Origin: SZAS-79 sp038211455
Lineage (GTDB): Bacteria > Pseudomonadota > Gammaproteobacteria > Burkholderiales > SG8-39
NCBI GenBank assembly: GCA_038211455.1
Contig: JBBQVP010000059.1
Location: 1-23,107, forward strand
DNA length: 23,107 bases
Direction: 5' to 3'
The position numbers and the translations under genes are program-made. Below, one piece after another: positions 1-7,650 of this stretch (position 1 is its first letter; the number at the start of each line of letters is the position of its first letter). The notes beneath the pieces were generated by a model. It had not been told where the DNA came from. It did not search any database and saw only the letters and a program-made list of their open reading frames with translations.

Positions 1-363
1 CAGCGCGTTGGCCACGGCCGGCACGTCTCCGTAAACCGAGTAGAGGGCGCTCAGCATCAGGACGAGAAAAAAAGGCGCCAGCATCAGTCCGCCGATCGCA
101 GCGGCAGCGCCGCGCACGCCGAAATGCCGCGAGCCGATGCAGATCGAGACGTTGACGATGTTCGGCCCCGGCAGCGCCTGGCAGCGCGCGACAATGTCGG
201 TGAACTCGTCGATCGTCAGCCAGCGGTAGGTCTCGACCAGCGCGTGTCTTGCCACCGGCAGCACGCCGCCGAAGCCCATCAGGCCGAGCTTCATGAAGGC
301 GAAGAACAACTCTGCAACGGACCGCGGTGGGATCGTCTCTGCAGGGGAGGCTACAGCGGTCAT
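1..363 (-). CDS. chrA: Chromate transporter (ChrA family), N-terminal part, cut by window edge
   Basis: Reading the minus strand from an ATG at 363 gives 121 codons open to the window edge. The protein starts MTAVASPAETIPPRSVAELF and contains FMKLGLMGFGGVLP, a W-L-T-x-x-E-F segment and QALPGPNIVNVSICIG, which is the conserved first part of the CHR domain of chromate-ion transporters (GFGG near the first membrane helix, then an LPGP-type motif). A hydrophobic stretch, GGLMLAPFFLVLMLSALYSV, near the cut end is a further membrane helix. Family members export chromate or related oxyanions across the inner membrane; the true substrate here is unknown. The ATG overlaps the xerC stop as ATGA, so translation is probably coupled. 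Whether this is a one-domain (short) or two-domain (long) ChrA cannot be seen. Confidence 0.85.
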   Translation of the reverse strand, partial: MTAVASPAETIPPRSVAELFFAFMKLGLMGFGGVLPVARHALVETYRWLTIDEFTDIVARCQALPGPNIVNVSICIGSRHFGVRGAAAAIGGLMLAPFFLVLMLSALYSVYGDVPAVANAL

Positions 364-1304
364 TTCTTGCGCGCCCGGGGATGTGCCGCGTCGTAGACCT
401 TGGCGAGCGCCTGAAAATCCAGGTGCGTATAGATCTGGGTGGTGGAGATGCTCGCGTGGCCGAGCATCTCCTGCACAGCGCGCAGGTCCTGCGAGGACTG
501 CAGCACATGGCTTGCAAACGAATGGCGCAGCACGTGCGGATGCACGCGCCCGCCCGCGCCCTGCGCAGCGGCCCATGAATTCAGGCGTACCGCGAGCGTC
601 GACGCCGACATGCGCGCGCCGCGCGCGCCGACGAACAATGCTTTCTCGGCCGGCAGCGCCAGCTGCGCACGCAGCGCGAGCCACGCGGCCAGTGCCTCCC
701 GCGCTTTCGCGCCCACCGGCACCGTGCGCGTCTTGCTTCCCTTGCCTGTTACGGTCACGAGCCCCTCCTGCAGGTCCAGGCGCCCGTCCCCGCAGTCCAG
801 CGCGAGCAGTTCCGCGCGACGCAGGCCCGATGAGTACATGAGTTCGAACATCGCGTGGTCGCGCACCAGTTCGGCCGTGCGATCGGGAGCCGCCTCGAGC
901 AACCGCTGCGCCGCCTCCACCGAAAGCGCCTTCGGCAGGGTGCGCGGCGCCTTCGCAGCGCGTACGCCCTGGCATGGGTTCACCGCATAGCCCTTCTGGC
1001 GGACCAGCCATCGATACAGCCCGCGCCACGCCGAGAGCAGGTTGGCGAGGGCGCGCGGCGACAGGCCGCCGGAGTGAAGACGCGCGACAAAGCGGCGCAC
1101 CTGCGCATTTTCGAGCGCTCCCAGCCGCACGTCCCCGAGAAGTCCCAGCAAACGCCCGAGGCTGCGCGCATAGTTGGTCACCGAAACTGATGCCAGGTGC
1201 CGTTGGTGCGTAAGCGAGCGCAGGTATTCGTCTACCAACACCGCATCCGGATGTGATGCGTCCTTCAGGACCGGGAGCGTTTCGGCGGTGCGCGCCGCTG
1301 TCAC
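360..1304 (-). CDS. xerC: Site-specific tyrosine recombinase XerC
   Basis: The 314-residue protein has the usual XerC length. An N-terminal SAM-like core-binding domain (about 20-110) is followed by the catalytic domain (about 125-310). All expected catalytic residues are visible: R162 in SSGLRRAELLALD, K188 in TGKGSKTRTVP, H257 and R260 in HPHVLRHSFASH, H283 in LGH and nucleophile Y292 in QIYTHLD. With XerD, XerC resolves chromosome dimers at dif during division. XerC rather than XerD is favoured because it follows dapF and DUF484, a classic proteobacterial order. The start is GTG at 1304, 21 bases after the DUF484 stop; no ATG fits better. The gene is intact, with no sign of an integron or phage around it, so a housekeeping role is likely. 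Confidence 0.93.
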   Translation of the reverse strand: MTAARTAETLPVLKDASHPDAVLVDEYLRSLTHQRHLASVSVTNYARSLGRLLGLLGDVRLGALENAQVRRFVARLHSGGLSPRALANLLSAWRGLYRWLVRQKGYAVNPCQGVRAAKAPRTLPKALSVEAAQRLLEAAPDRTAELVRDHAMFELMYSSGLRRAELLALDCGDGRLDLQEGLVTVTGKGSKTRTVPVGAKAREALAAWLALRAQLALPAEKALFVGARGARMSASTLAVRLNSWAAAQGAGGRVHPHVLRHSFASHVLQSSQDLRAVQEMLGHASISTTQIYTHLDFQALAKVYDAAHPRARKK

Positions 1305-1325
1305 CCCGTCACCGCGAACATGGCG

Positions 1326-1994
1326 TTACAGGCGGGCAGCAAGAGCCGCGGCCGCGAGGTCGCCGATGCGGCGCAAGTACAAGGTGCCCATCTCCGCATA
1401 AAACCGCTGAGGATCCTCGCTGCCCAGCGCCAGCAGCCCGAACGCCCGGGTCGCGCCAAGCGGCACCAGCGCGATCGAGCGCACGTGCTCCGCCGACTCA
1501 CGGAACCAGGGCAGGAAGATGCTGCCTTCCGCCGGCCCGCACAGCGGACCGCCCATCGTGTCGACCTGGGCCCGCTGCTCATCGGTCACCGGCGTGCCCT
1601 CAAGAGTGCCATCCAGCAGGGACTGGCCCCATACCCTGAGAGCCACGTGCGGCACCGAGAAATCCTCGCCCAGGTGGAAGTAGAGCGCGTGGACGACTGC
1701 AGCAAAATTCTTTGCTCCCAGCAGCGCCGAAGACACGCGGTGCACCTTTTCGCTGATGGCATCGTTTTCCTCGCCGAACTGGATCAGTTCGCTCAGCTTG
1801 CCTTCGAGCAGTTTCACCTTGTCGCGCAGGCCCAGGGTCTGCCGCTCGGACAACGGGATCGCGCGGCCACCGTACGGATGCGGGACGGTGATCGACTCGA
1901 GCAACTCGGGATTGCGCTCGAGGAGCTGGGCGAACAATTCGGCGAACCTCCCGGGATTGTCGTGCAGGTATTGCTCTACTTCGTCAGAGTTCAA
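1326..1994 (-). CDS. DUF484 family protein (GAF-like)
   Basis: A 222-residue protein of the DUF484 family, usually found between dapF and xerC. The N-terminus (VEQYLHDNPGRFAELFAQLL) has the family's typical 'x-x-F/Y-L-x-x-x-P-x-F' look. Next come the VPHPYGGRAIPLSERQ segment, a likely coiled coil (about 50-80, LRDKVKLLEGKLSELIQFGE) and a GAF-like domain (about 85-222) with the ending SIALVPLGATRAFGLLALGS. The function is unknown; a signalling or sensing role is only suggested by the GAF-like fold. The start is a TTG at 1994, inside the last codons of dapF (11-base overlap). No ATG or GTG fits the family N-terminus, and the next Met lies deep in the GAF-like domain. The rare start and the overlap imply coupling to dapF. 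Confidence 0.85.
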   Translation of the reverse strand: MNSDEVEQYLHDNPGRFAELFAQLLERNPELLESITVPHPYGGRAIPLSERQTLGLRDKVKLLEGKLSELIQFGEENDAISEKVHRVSSALLGAKNFAAVVHALYFHLGEDFSVPHVALRVWGQSLLDGTLEGTPVTDEQRAQVDTMGGPLCGPAEGSIFLPWFRESAEHVRSIALVPLGATRAFGLLALGSEDPQRFYAEMGTLYLRRIGDLAAAALAARL

Positions 1995-2823
1995 TGGTTC
2001 CCTCGAATACGGAGATGGCCGGGCCTTTCATCCAGACCGGATTGTCGCCGCCCGCCCAAGCGATGGTCAATCGCCCGCCGCGTGTTTCGACTGCGACAGG
2101 TGAGTCCAGGAGACCGCGCGCAACGCCCGAGACCACGGCGGCGCACGCCCCGGTGCCGCAGGCCAGCGTCTCGCCCGCGCCCCGCTCGTAGACCCGAAGA
2201 CGGATCGAGCGCCGGTCAACGACCTGCATAAAGCCGGCATTTACCCGTTTCGGGAACTGCGGGTGCCGTTCGATGCGAGGCCCCTGCGCTGCGACCGGCG
2301 CAGAATCGACGTCCGGGACGACCTGGACCGCGTGCGGATTGCCCATCGACAGTACGGCGACCTCGACGCAAGCGCCCTCCACGTCGATCGCTTGCACCAG
2401 CCCCGGAACAGCGGCCACGAACGGCACGTCGGGGAGGTTGAACACCGGAACCCCCATGTTCACTGTCACTTCGTCATCGTCCTCAAGGCGCAGTTCAATC
2501 AGGCCTGCGAGCGTCTCGACGCGGATCGTGCGTTTCGCGGTCAGGCCGCGCTGGTGCACGAACTTCACGAAACAGCGAGCCCCGTTGCCGCACTGCTCCA
2601 CTTCGCCCCCGTCAGCATTGAATATGCGGTAGCCGAAATCCGCGCCTGCCGTGGGCTTGCCGACCACAAGGACCTGGTCGCAACCGACACCGAAATGGCG
2701 GTCTGCAATCCGTTTGAGCTGAGCCGCAGACAGGTCGAACGGCCGGGCCGTGGCATCCAGCACTACGAAGTCGTTGCCCGCGCCCTGCATTTTGGTGAAC
2801 GGGAGCTTCATCCCGGCTTTCAT
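1984..2823 (-). CDS. dapF: Diaminopimelate epimerase
   Basis: DapF interconverts LL- and meso-diaminopimelate in the cytoplasm, the last step before meso-DAP enters lysine and peptidoglycan synthesis. The 279-residue protein carries the N-terminal signature FTKMQGAGNDFVVLDA and both catalytic cysteines: C78 in NADGGEVEQCGNGARC and C222 in ETLACGTGACAAVV. The two-lobed family length is right and the protein looks fully functional. Two in-frame ATGs compete. The one at 2823 (MKAGMKLPF) forms an ATGA overlap with the preceding gene. The one at 2811 (MKLPFTKM) matches the usual family start and is preceded by GGG. I keep 2823 because of the overlap, but 2811 is nearly as likely. The 3' end overlaps the DUF484 start. 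Confidence 0.96.
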   Translation of the reverse strand: MKAGMKLPFTKMQGAGNDFVVLDATARPFDLSAAQLKRIADRHFGVGCDQVLVVGKPTAGADFGYRIFNADGGEVEQCGNGARCFVKFVHQRGLTAKRTIRVETLAGLIELRLEDDDEVTVNMGVPVFNLPDVPFVAAVPGLVQAIDVEGACVEVAVLSMGNPHAVQVVPDVDSAPVAAQGPRIERHPQFPKRVNAGFMQVVDRRSIRLRVYERGAGETLACGTGACAAVVSGVARGLLDSPVAVETRGGRLTIAWAGGDNPVWMKGPAISVFEGTIEL

Positions 2824-3233
2824 CCCAACAACTTCCAGTGCTCAACAGAAATGCAGCGGTCCATGACGACGGTCAGCCCGGCACGCTGCGCCCTGCCGGC
2901 TGCCGCCTCGTCGATCACGCCCTCCTGCAGCCAGACCGCCGGCATGCCGAGCGCAATGCATTCGTCTACGACCGGGCCCGCATCCGCCGAGTTGCGGAAC
3001 ACGTCCACGAGATCGACCTTCCCGGGCACATCGGAGAGCCGCGCGTAGGCTTTCAGGCCGAGAACTTCGCTTACGCCGGGACGCACCGGAATCACGCTGT
3101 AGCCCAGGTCCAGCAGGCGGCGCGCGATCCGGTGGCTCGGCCGGTCCGGGCGCGGGGAGAGTCCGACGACGGCGACCGTGCGGGCTTGCTGCAGCAGGCT
3201 CCGGATCGCGTCCGGCGGAGGGTTTTCGAACAT
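2820..3233 (-). CDS. CoA-binding domain protein (YccU type)
   Basis: A 137-residue single-domain Rossmann protein. The motif VAVVGLSPRPDRPSHRIARR at about 20-39 is the glycine-rich nucleotide or CoA-binding loop. VIPVRPG, the DVPGKVDLVDVFRN strand-turn, MPAVWLQEGVIDEAAA and the ending VVMDRCISVEHWKLLG are all typical of the stand-alone CoA_binding_2 family (E. coli YccU-like). The biological role of these small proteins is not established; binding of CoA or an acyl-CoA is inferred from the family. The gene sits between the lipid A acyltransferases and dapF, overlapping dapF by ATGA and starting 9 bases after the acyltransferase stop, so it is most likely cotranscribed with them. Confidence 0.88.
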   Translation of the reverse strand: MFENPPPDAIRSLLQQARTVAVVGLSPRPDRPSHRIARRLLDLGYSVIPVRPGVSEVLGLKAYARLSDVPGKVDLVDVFRNSADAGPVVDECIALGMPAVWLQEGVIDEAAAGRAQRAGLTVVMDRCISVEHWKLLG

Positions 3234-3242
3234 CGTGCGATT

Positions 3243-4112
3243 CTAGGCGTAAAAGGACGCCTCGCCTTCAGGTCGCGTCTTGAAGCGCTTGTGCACCCAG
3301 TAATACTGCTCGGGCATCCGCAGCACGTGCGCTTCGATCAGCGCATTGACCCGTCGCGTGTCGGCTTGCACGTCTTCGGTAGGGAAGTTCTCCAGCGCCG
3401 GCTGCACCGTCACCACATACCCTTGCCCGCCGGGCAGCATGCGGGTTACGCAAAGCAGCACGCGCGCGCCGGTCAGCCGCGCAAGCCGCGATACGCCGGT
3501 GATCGTCGCCGCGGGCACGCCGAAGAAGGGCACGAATACCGCGTCGCGGCGCCCGAAATCCAAGTCCGGCGCATAGTAGAAGGGCCGTCCGGAACGAATC
3601 GATGCAAGCACCGCGCGCACCCCGGCCTGCCGGGGGATCGCCTCCGAGAGGCCGAAACGCGTGCGGCCGCGAAACAGGAGCGCGTCATATGCGGGGTTCT
3701 TCTGGCGGGCATACAGCCCGGCGATCGCAATCTCGCACCCCAGGCGCGTATAGGCCGCATCCAGTCCGACGAAATGCGGCGCAGCGAGGATCACGGGCTT
3801 GCCTTTCAGCGCATCCAGATGCTCCATGCCTTCGACACGGACAAGTTTCATGATCCGCGCGCGCGGCGCCCACCAGAGCAACGCGTGCTCGACGAAGCTG
3901 CGCATGAACACGCGAAAGTGCGCACGCGCAAGGCGTTCACGGCGCCCGGCCTCCATGTCGGGGAAACATTTCGCCAGGTTGATGCGCGTCACCCGGCGAC
4001 GCTCAGGGATCAGCCAGAACGCGGCACTGCCGACAAGATTCCCCACGGCGGCGAGTACCGCCAACGGCATCCAGTGTGCAAGCCACATGAGCGCGAAGAC
4101 GAATCGGCTCAT
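3243..4112 (-). CDS. lpxL: Lipid A late acyltransferase (LpxL/HtrB family), second copy
   Basis: A 289-residue inner-membrane protein of the lauroyl/myristoyl lipid A acyltransferase family. It has one N-terminal membrane anchor (FVFALMWLAHWMPLAVLAAV), then RINLAKCFP, the active-site segment LAAPHFVGLD (H113 and D118), GLYARQKNPAYDALLFRGR and a C-terminal PEQYYWVHKRFKTRP, all family hallmarks. It would transfer a secondary fatty acid from acyl-ACP to Kdo2-lipid A. The catalytic box is HX4D, whereas the upstream paralog has HX4E. The reading frame is open further upstream to 4388, but that part is a shadow of the preceding gene; the ATG at 4112 overlaps that gene's stop as ATGA and gives the proper N-terminus. 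Which acyl chain or position it modifies cannot be told. Confidence 0.9.
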   Translation of the reverse strand: MSRFVFALMWLAHWMPLAVLAAVGNLVGSAAFWLIPERRRVTRINLAKCFPDMEAGRRERLARAHFRVFMRSFVEHALLWWAPRARIMKLVRVEGMEHLDALKGKPVILAAPHFVGLDAAYTRLGCEIAIAGLYARQKNPAYDALLFRGRTRFGLSEAIPRQAGVRAVLASIRSGRPFYYAPDLDFGRRDAVFVPFFGVPAATITGVSRLARLTGARVLLCVTRMLPGGQGYVVTVQPALENFPTEDVQADTRRVNALIEAHVLRMPEQYYWVHKRFKTRPEGEASFYA

Positions 4113-4951
4113 GCGGATTTCTCGGCTCCCGCGGGGATCTTGTAGCGGTTGTAGCCCCACAGATACTGGCCCGGGCACTCGCGGATGACATCCTCGATCG
4201 CGCGATTCAGGCGGCGCGTCTGCGTTTCGCCGGGGCGTGCCTCGGCGAGCGCGCGAAGGGAAATCGTGTAGCCGCGACCCCGGGGCAGGCGCTTCGCAAA
4301 CGCGATCAGGCACGCCACATCCTTGCGCGCGGCCAGCTTGGGCACCAGGGTCATCGTGTACGCCGGCCGGCCGAAGAATTCCGCCCATTCACCTTCGCCT
4401 TCGCCCGGAACCTGGTCGGGAAGGATGCCGATCGCCTCGTGGCGCCTGAGCGCGAGAAGCAGATCACGCACCCCGTTGAGGTCGGCGGTGGCGAGCCGCA
4501 CGCCCGGCCGCTCGCGGCCCTTGAGCATGTATGGCTCCAGCCATGCCAGCTTCGGGGCGCGGTACATGATGGTCATCGGGAACAGCAGGCTGCCGTACTG
4601 CGCGCTGATCTCGAAGCAGCCAAGATGTGGCGTGAGGAATACGACGCCATGCCCCGCGGCCCGCGCTTGATCGATCAGTTCGAGGCCGCTGACTTCGCGA
4701 ACCAGGCCCGCGACATCCGCGTGCGGGCGCAACCACAGCGCAGGCAACTCCGTCAGCAGCCGTCCTGCGGTAGCGATCGCCTCCCGCCGCACGCGAGTGT
4801 CATCCGCATAGCCTGCGGCCTCGAGGTTTTCGCGCAGATGCCTGCGATAGCGCGGCGAAGCCGCATACATCAGCCAACCCAGCAACCAGCCGATCGCCTG
4901 TGCAACGACCAGCGGCAGCGCAGCAGCGGAGCGCATGAGGATATGCGTCAT
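4109..4951 (-). CDS. htrB: Lipid A late acyltransferase (LpxL/HtrB family), first copy
   Basis: A 280-residue protein from the ATG at 4951 (a TTG at 4963 would add four residues). It has an N-terminal membrane segment (LPLVVAQAIGWLLGWLMY), then YRRHLRENLEAAGY, the active-site motif FLTPHLGCFE (H109 and E114, the HX4E box), IMYRAPKLAWLEPYM, GILPDQVPGEGEG and the ending CPGQYLWGYNRYKIP. This is the complete LpxL/LpxM pattern. It acts at the cytoplasmic face of the inner membrane, adding a secondary acyl chain to lipid A. Tandem LpxL-type genes divergent from metK are known from Bordetella and other Burkholderiales, where the two copies differ in acyl choice and position. It is the first gene of the minus-strand run that continues to position 1; its promoter must lie in the roughly 100-base gap shared with metK. 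Confidence 0.91.
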   Translation of the reverse strand: MTHILMRSAAALPLVVAQAIGWLLGWLMYAASPRYRRHLRENLEAAGYADDTRVRREAIATAGRLLTELPALWLRPHADVAGLVREVSGLELIDQARAAGHGVVFLTPHLGCFEISAQYGSLLFPMTIMYRAPKLAWLEPYMLKGRERPGVRLATADLNGVRDLLLALRRHEAIGILPDQVPGEGEGEWAEFFGRPAYTMTLVPKLAARKDVACLIAFAKRLPRGRGYTISLRALAEARPGETQTRRLNRAIEDVIRECPGQYLWGYNRYKIPAGAEKSA

Positions 4952-4976
4952 GCGACTACGCAACCCTCGGAAAAAC

Positions 4977-5005
4977 TTGGGGATTCAGCCAAGATTTGCT
5001 ATCCT
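4977..5005 (+). promoter_or_regulatory. Predicted sigma-70 promoter of metK
   Basis: TTGGGG at 4977-4982 and TATCCT at 5000-5005 are spaced by exactly 17 bases, and a TGC directly before the -10 makes it an extended -10 promoter. The transcript would start near 5012, leaving a leader of about 43 bases. That is too short for the common SAM riboswitch classes, and no such structure was found. The leader is U-rich, with two T runs. Confidence 0.65.
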
Positions 5006-5054
5006 TGCCGCCTCGTTTTTGGCCATTTTTTCACTCTTTCCAGGCGGCAGCGAT

Positions 5055-6215
5055 ATGAGCGAATTTCTTTTTACTTCCGAGTCGGTCTCTGAAGGTCACC
5101 CGGACAAGGTAGCAGACCAGATTTCGGACGCGGTTCTCGACGCGATTTTAGCCCAGGACCCGCGCTCGCGCGTCGCAGCGGAAACCCTGGTCAAGGACAA
5201 CCTCGTCGTGCTGGCGGGTGAAATCACCACCGGCGCAAAGCATATCGACTACCGCGAGATCGTACGCAACACGATCCGTCGCATCGGCTACAACGATGCC
5301 GCGATCGGCTTCGATGCGGACACCTGCACCGTGCTGATGGCCTACGGCGAGCAATCGCAACACATCGCGCAGGGCGTGAACGAAGGCAGCGGCCTGGACC
5401 TCGACCAGGGCGCGGGCGACCAGGGTTTGATGTTCGGCTACGCGTGTGACGAGACGCCACAACTGATGCCGCTTGCGATCAACCTTTCGCACCGCCTGGT
5501 CGAGCGCCAGTCGGAAGTGCGCCGCGACGGGCGTCTGGCGTGGCTGCGCCCGGATGCGAAGTCCCAGGTCACCGTCAAGTACGTCGACGGCAAGCCCGAT
5601 TCGATCGACACCGTGGTCCTGTCGACCCAGCACGGGCCCGGCCTCACGCACAAGCAGATCGAGGAAGCGGTCATCGAGCAGATCATCAAGCCGGTGCTGC
5701 CGAAAAACCTTATCAAGGGCAAAATCAACTACCTCGTGAACCCGACCGGCGCCTTCGAAATCGGCGGACCCAAGGGGGATTGCGGCCTGACCGGCCGCAA
5801 GATCATCGTCGACACCTACGGCGGCTCGGCCCCTCACGGCGGCGGCGCGTTCTCCGGCAAGGACCCTTCCAAGGTGGACCGCTCAGCCGCCTACGCGGCG
5901 CGCTACGTGGCGAAAAACATCGTCGCTTCGGGCCTCGCCTCGAAGTGCCAGATCCAGGTTTCGTATGCCATCGGCGTGGCAAAACCCACCAGCGTCATGG
6001 TCACCACGTTTGGCACCGGGAAGATTTCAGACGAAAAGCTGTCGGCCCTGGTGCTGGAAAACTTCGACCTGCGTCCCAAAGGCATCATCCTGATGCTGGA
6101 CCTTCTGCGTCCGATCTATGAGAAGACCGCCGCCTACGGCCACTTCGGCCGCGACGAGCCGGAGTTCACGTGGGAGGCAACGGACAAGGCGCTGGCGCTC
6201 AAAGCGGCCGCCTAG
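5055..6215 (+). CDS. metK: S-adenosylmethionine synthetase
   Basis: MetK makes SAM from methionine and ATP in the cytoplasm. The 386-residue protein has the normal length and all main motifs: FTSESVSEGHPDKVADQISD at the N-terminus with the catalytic His (H15), GAGDQGLMFGYA in the middle domain, TGRKIIVDTYGG, and GGGAFSGKDPSKVDRSAAY, the P-loop-like phosphate-binding segment. The frame is open back to 4935, but the ATG at 5055 is chosen because it starts the canonical MSEFLFTSESVSEGH and has AGGCGG a few bases upstream. It is transcribed away from the lipid A genes. Downstream, ahcY and metF complete the SAM to SAH to homocysteine route and methyl-folate supply. Two hairpin repeats follow its stop. 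Confidence 0.98.
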   Translation: MSEFLFTSESVSEGHPDKVADQISDAVLDAILAQDPRSRVAAETLVKDNLVVLAGEITTGAKHIDYREIVRNTIRRIGYNDAAIGFDADTCTVLMAYGEQSQHIAQGVNEGSGLDLDQGAGDQGLMFGYACDETPQLMPLAINLSHRLVERQSEVRRDGRLAWLRPDAKSQVTVKYVDGKPDSIDTVVLSTQHGPGLTHKQIEEAVIEQIIKPVLPKNLIKGKINYLVNPTGAFEIGGPKGDCGLTGRKIIVDTYGGSAPHGGGAFSGKDPSKVDRSAAYAARYVAKNIVASGLASKCQIQVSYAIGVAKPTSVMVTTFGTGKISDEKLSALVLENFDLRPKGIILMLDLLRPIYEKTAAYGHFGRDEPEFTWEATDKALALKAAA

Positions 6216-6297
6216 TTACAGGGGAACCCTCAGGGCGGGTTCCCCCGCCGCTCGTTACAGGGGAACCCTCGCGGGTTCCCCCGTACCCCCTCCCCTC
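6216..6297. repeat. Two tandem copies of a hairpin repeat between convergent metK and dctM
   Basis: Directly after the metK stop, TTACAGGGGAACCC occurs twice. Copy 1 pairs GGGGAACCC (6221-6229) with GGGTTCCCC (6237-6245) around a 7-base loop. Copy 2 pairs 6260-6268 with 6273-6281, a perfect 9-bp stem with loop TCGC. The right flank of copy 2 (6274-6296) is identical over 23 bases to a third copy after ahcY at 12366-12388. The gap separates convergent genes, so the hairpins may stop transcription from both sides, but no long T run follows either stem, so simple intrinsic termination is not proven. It may be a small dispersed REP-like element. Confidence 0.8.
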
Positions 6298-6322
6298 CGC
6301 CGCGCTAAGGGGGTCTAGCGGA

Positions 6323-7636
6323 TCAGCTCTTGCCGAACATCGCGTTTGGCAGGAACAGCACGATATCCGGGAACACGTAGAACAACGCGATCACGGCCAG
6401 GTCGGCGGCGACGAACGGCCACACCCCGCGAAATATGTCCTGCAATGGTATGTCCGGGCGCACCCCGTTCACTACATAGCAGTTCAGCCCCACCGGCGGC
6501 GTCACGAGGCAGATCTCGACCAGCTTGACGATGATGATGCCGAACCAGATCGGGTCGTAGCCTAGCTTTACGATCGCCGGAAAGATGACCGGCAGGGTCA
6601 GCATCAGCATGCCGATGCCGTCCAGGAACATGCCGAGCACGAAATAGATGGCGAGAATGCAGATGAAGATTGCGAGGCGGGGCACCTCCAGGCCGACAAC
6701 CCACTGCGCGAAGCTTTCGGGCATGCCCGTGAAGCCGAGAAAGCGCACGAAAATCAGGATCGAATAGACCATGGTGAAGATCATCACCGTGAGCTTGCTG
6801 GTCTCGGCGATCGACTTAGTGAAATCGCCCCACGTCATTTCCCCACGGCGCAGGGCCATGATCAACACAACCATTGCGCCGACTGCGCCGGTTTCCGTCG
6901 GCGTCATCCAGCCGAGATAGATCCCGCCCATGATGATGCCGATCACGAACAGGACGCCGCCAGTCCCTTTCAGGGCGACAATCCGGTCACGTAAGCTGGC
7001 GCGTTCCGTGACCTGGGGCGCGAGGCTTGGATTCAGCCAGACGCGAATGAAGATCACCGCCGCGTACACGAACGCGGAGATGATTCCCGGGATGAAACCG
7101 GCAAGCAGCAGTCGGCCGACCGATTCCTCCACGATGATGCCGTAGATGACGAGGATCGCCGATGGCGGGATCAGGCTGGCCAGCGTGCCGGCAACCGCGA
7201 CGGACGCGGCCGCCAGGCGTTTGTCGTAGCCCGCCGCAAGCATCTCGGGAATCGCGATGCGCGCGAAAACCGCCGCGCTTGCCGTCGAAGCCCCCGAAAC
7301 TGCGCCGAATCCGGCGCAGGCAAACACGGTGCCGACGGCGAGGCCGCCCGGGATATGCGACAGCCAGATTTTCGCCGCGTCGAACAGACCCTTGGTGATG
7401 CCCGCGTAAAACGCCAGATAGCCGATCAGGATGAACATTGGCAGCACCGAGAGCGAGTAATGCACCGACTCGGAGTGCGGGACGACGCCCGAGATGCCGA
7501 TGCCAGGCACCCACCCGCGCGTCAGAATCAGCCCGATGACGCCGACGGCAGCGGCAGCAAACGCCACGCGCACGCCGATGACGACCAGTATTCCAATGGC
7601 GGCGAGGCCGACCCAACCAGCTGTATGCGGATCCAT
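6323..7636 (-). CDS. dctM: TRAP transporter large membrane subunit (DctM)
   Basis: A 437-residue, strongly hydrophobic protein with about twelve predicted membrane helices. Family features include LPMFILIGYLAFYAGI near the first third, FGAVSGASTASAAVFARIAIPEM, the loop GTLASLIPPSAILVIYGII, GGIYLGWMTPTETGAVGA, and MFLDGIGMLMLTLPVIFP followed by LVTPPVGLNCYVVNGV. These are the standard DctM motifs of the ion-transporter superfamily. With the DctQ subunit it forms the sodium-driven inner-membrane channel that takes substrate from the periplasmic DctP protein. The ATG at 7636 lies 14 bases after the dctQ stop. The substrate is unknown; TRAP systems mostly carry organic acids. The gene is convergent with metK. 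Confidence 0.95.
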   Translation of the reverse strand: MDPHTAGWVGLAAIGILVVIGVRVAFAAAAVGVIGLILTRGWVPGIGISGVVPHSESVHYSLSVLPMFILIGYLAFYAGITKGLFDAAKIWLSHIPGGLAVGTVFACAGFGAVSGASTASAAVFARIAIPEMLAAGYDKRLAAASVAVAGTLASLIPPSAILVIYGIIVEESVGRLLLAGFIPGIISAFVYAAVIFIRVWLNPSLAPQVTERASLRDRIVALKGTGGVLFVIGIIMGGIYLGWMTPTETGAVGAMVVLIMALRRGEMTWGDFTKSIAETSKLTVMIFTMVYSILIFVRFLGFTGMPESFAQWVVGLEVPRLAIFICILAIYFVLGMFLDGIGMLMLTLPVIFPAIVKLGYDPIWFGIIIVKLVEICLVTPPVGLNCYVVNGVRPDIPLQDIFRGVWPFVAADLAVIALFYVFPDIVLFLPNAMFGKS

Positions 7637-7650
7637 GTCTCTCTAGCCTG

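Noticed and set aside
360..1304. Integron or phage integrase
   Set aside because: Tyrosine recombinase motifs are present, but the dapF-DUF484-xerC context and length point to housekeeping XerC; no attC, cassette or phage genes are seen.
2838..4145. A 435-codon plus-strand frame opposite the CoA-binding and acyltransferase genes
   Set aside because: It runs across two real genes on the other strand, has no domain I recognise and is Arg/His-rich.
4113..4388. N-terminal extension of the second acyltransferase
   Set aside because: The extension is an alternative frame of the upstream acyltransferase. The ATG at 4112 with ATGA overlap gives the family N-terminus.
5006..5054. SAM riboswitch in front of metK
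   Set aside because: The predicted leader is only about 43 bases, U-rich, and shows no stem set or pseudoknot matching a known SAM aptamer.
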